Of a DNA stretch of 64,000 bases, positions 63,769 through 64,000 are shown in pieces. This DNA is from Methylobacter sp. (GTDB lineage: Bacteria; Pseudomonadota; Gammaproteobacteria; Methylococcales; Methylomonadaceae): NCBI RefSeq assembly GCF_004322395.1, contig NZ_SCTW01000008.1, forward strand, positions 62,001 through 126,000, in the 5' to 3' direction. The notes under the pieces were generated by a model that was not told the origin of the DNA, ran no database searches, and was given only the letters and a program-made list of their open reading frames with translations. Made by a program: the position numbers and the translations under genes. Numbering within the stretch: position 1 is the stretch's first letter; every line of letters starts with the position of its first letter.

Positions 63769-64000
63769 TCAAGCTTCCATTGCTTTCTTAACATCGTCAG
63801 CTATTTGCTGCGCGTAATTCTTAACCAAATCTTCCTGTTGCCCTTCAACCATTACACGAATTAACGGCTCTGTTCCTGAAGCTCTGAGTAATACCCGCCC
63901 ATTATCTCCTAACTTTTTCTCTACAGATTTCACCGACTTTTGTATAACTTCATCCTGATCCGGGTTAATTTTCTTGTTAGTTTTGACGTTTAGCAAAACT
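63769..64000 (-). CDS. glmM: Phosphoglucosamine mutase GlmM (C-terminal end only)
   Basis: The frame continues beyond the window edge and ends at 63769. The text [20 protein letters not shown] is the phosphate-binding signature of the GlmM C-terminal domain, which makes glucosamine-1-phosphate for UDP-GlcNAc. The order glmM-tpiA-secG is standard in this class. Confidence 0.93.
   Translation of the reverse strand, partial: VLLNVKTNKKINPDQDEVIQKSVKSVEKKLGDNGRVLLRASGTEPLIRVMVEGQQEDLVKNYAQQIADDVKKAMEA

Overview
The window looks like chromosome of a gammaproteobacterium. The gene sets rpsF-rpsR-(DUF2232)-rplI, smc-zipA-ligA, dksA-gluQ and glmM-tpiA-secG-tRNA-Leu are arranged as in that class. A stand-alone FchA-type methenyl-tetrahydrofolate cyclohydrolase and GnnA/GnnB-like lipid A genes next to lpxB point towards a methylotroph, possibly Methylococcales. 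That placement is inference from gene content only.

Layout. 1-17.2 kb is housekeeping: rimO (cut by the window edge), a secreted nuclease, dctA, three tRNAs, fchA, a PilZ protein, waaA, the S6/S18/L9 operon, trpS, a dynamin-like membrane GTPase pair, nadB, and a DegP/MucD protease behind a sigma-E-like promoter. 17.3-25 kb is an accessory island after an aminotransferase gene: small unknown genes, a Cro/CI-type regulator with three 19-bp operator repeats, a DUF3095 cyclase-like protein, remains of MntA/HepT and DUF4160 genes, a DUF2442 gene, a membrane-anchored beta-rich protein, and several palindromic repeats including a probable MITE. 25-33.4 kb holds ligA, zipA, smc, queF, an FlhB-tail protein and psd. 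smc carries a palindromic repeat translated in frame.

33.6-36.9 kb is a second small accessory patch: a PD-(D/E)XK nuclease with an EVE/PUA-like domain, a cyclic-nucleotide-binding protein between repeats, a lipoprotein and a Met/Gln-rich secreted protein. 36.9-48.9 kb returns to core genes: gluQ, dksA, an aminotransferase with a rhodanese, a 45-residue membrane protein, lpxB with gnnB and gnnA, an HDOD-GAF-GGDEF regulator and ppsA.

49.7-62.1 kb is one chemotaxis operon on the minus strand, read as cheY, cheA, cheW, a PAS-containing MCP, cheW, parA, a STAS protein, cheR, cheD, a CheB-receiver duplicate, cheB, a short MCP-like protein and an ODP-like diiron/MBL protein. It has no cheZ. It also carries traces of a cheD-cheB tandem duplication. 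The window ends with tRNA-Leu, secG, tpiA and the end of glmM.

The best candidates for something undescribed are the chemotaxis operon tail (diiron protein plus mini-MCP plus receiver-only CheB), the repeat inserted in the smc hinge, and the repeat-rich island at 18-25 kb. I saw no CRISPR array, intact insertion sequence or integrase.
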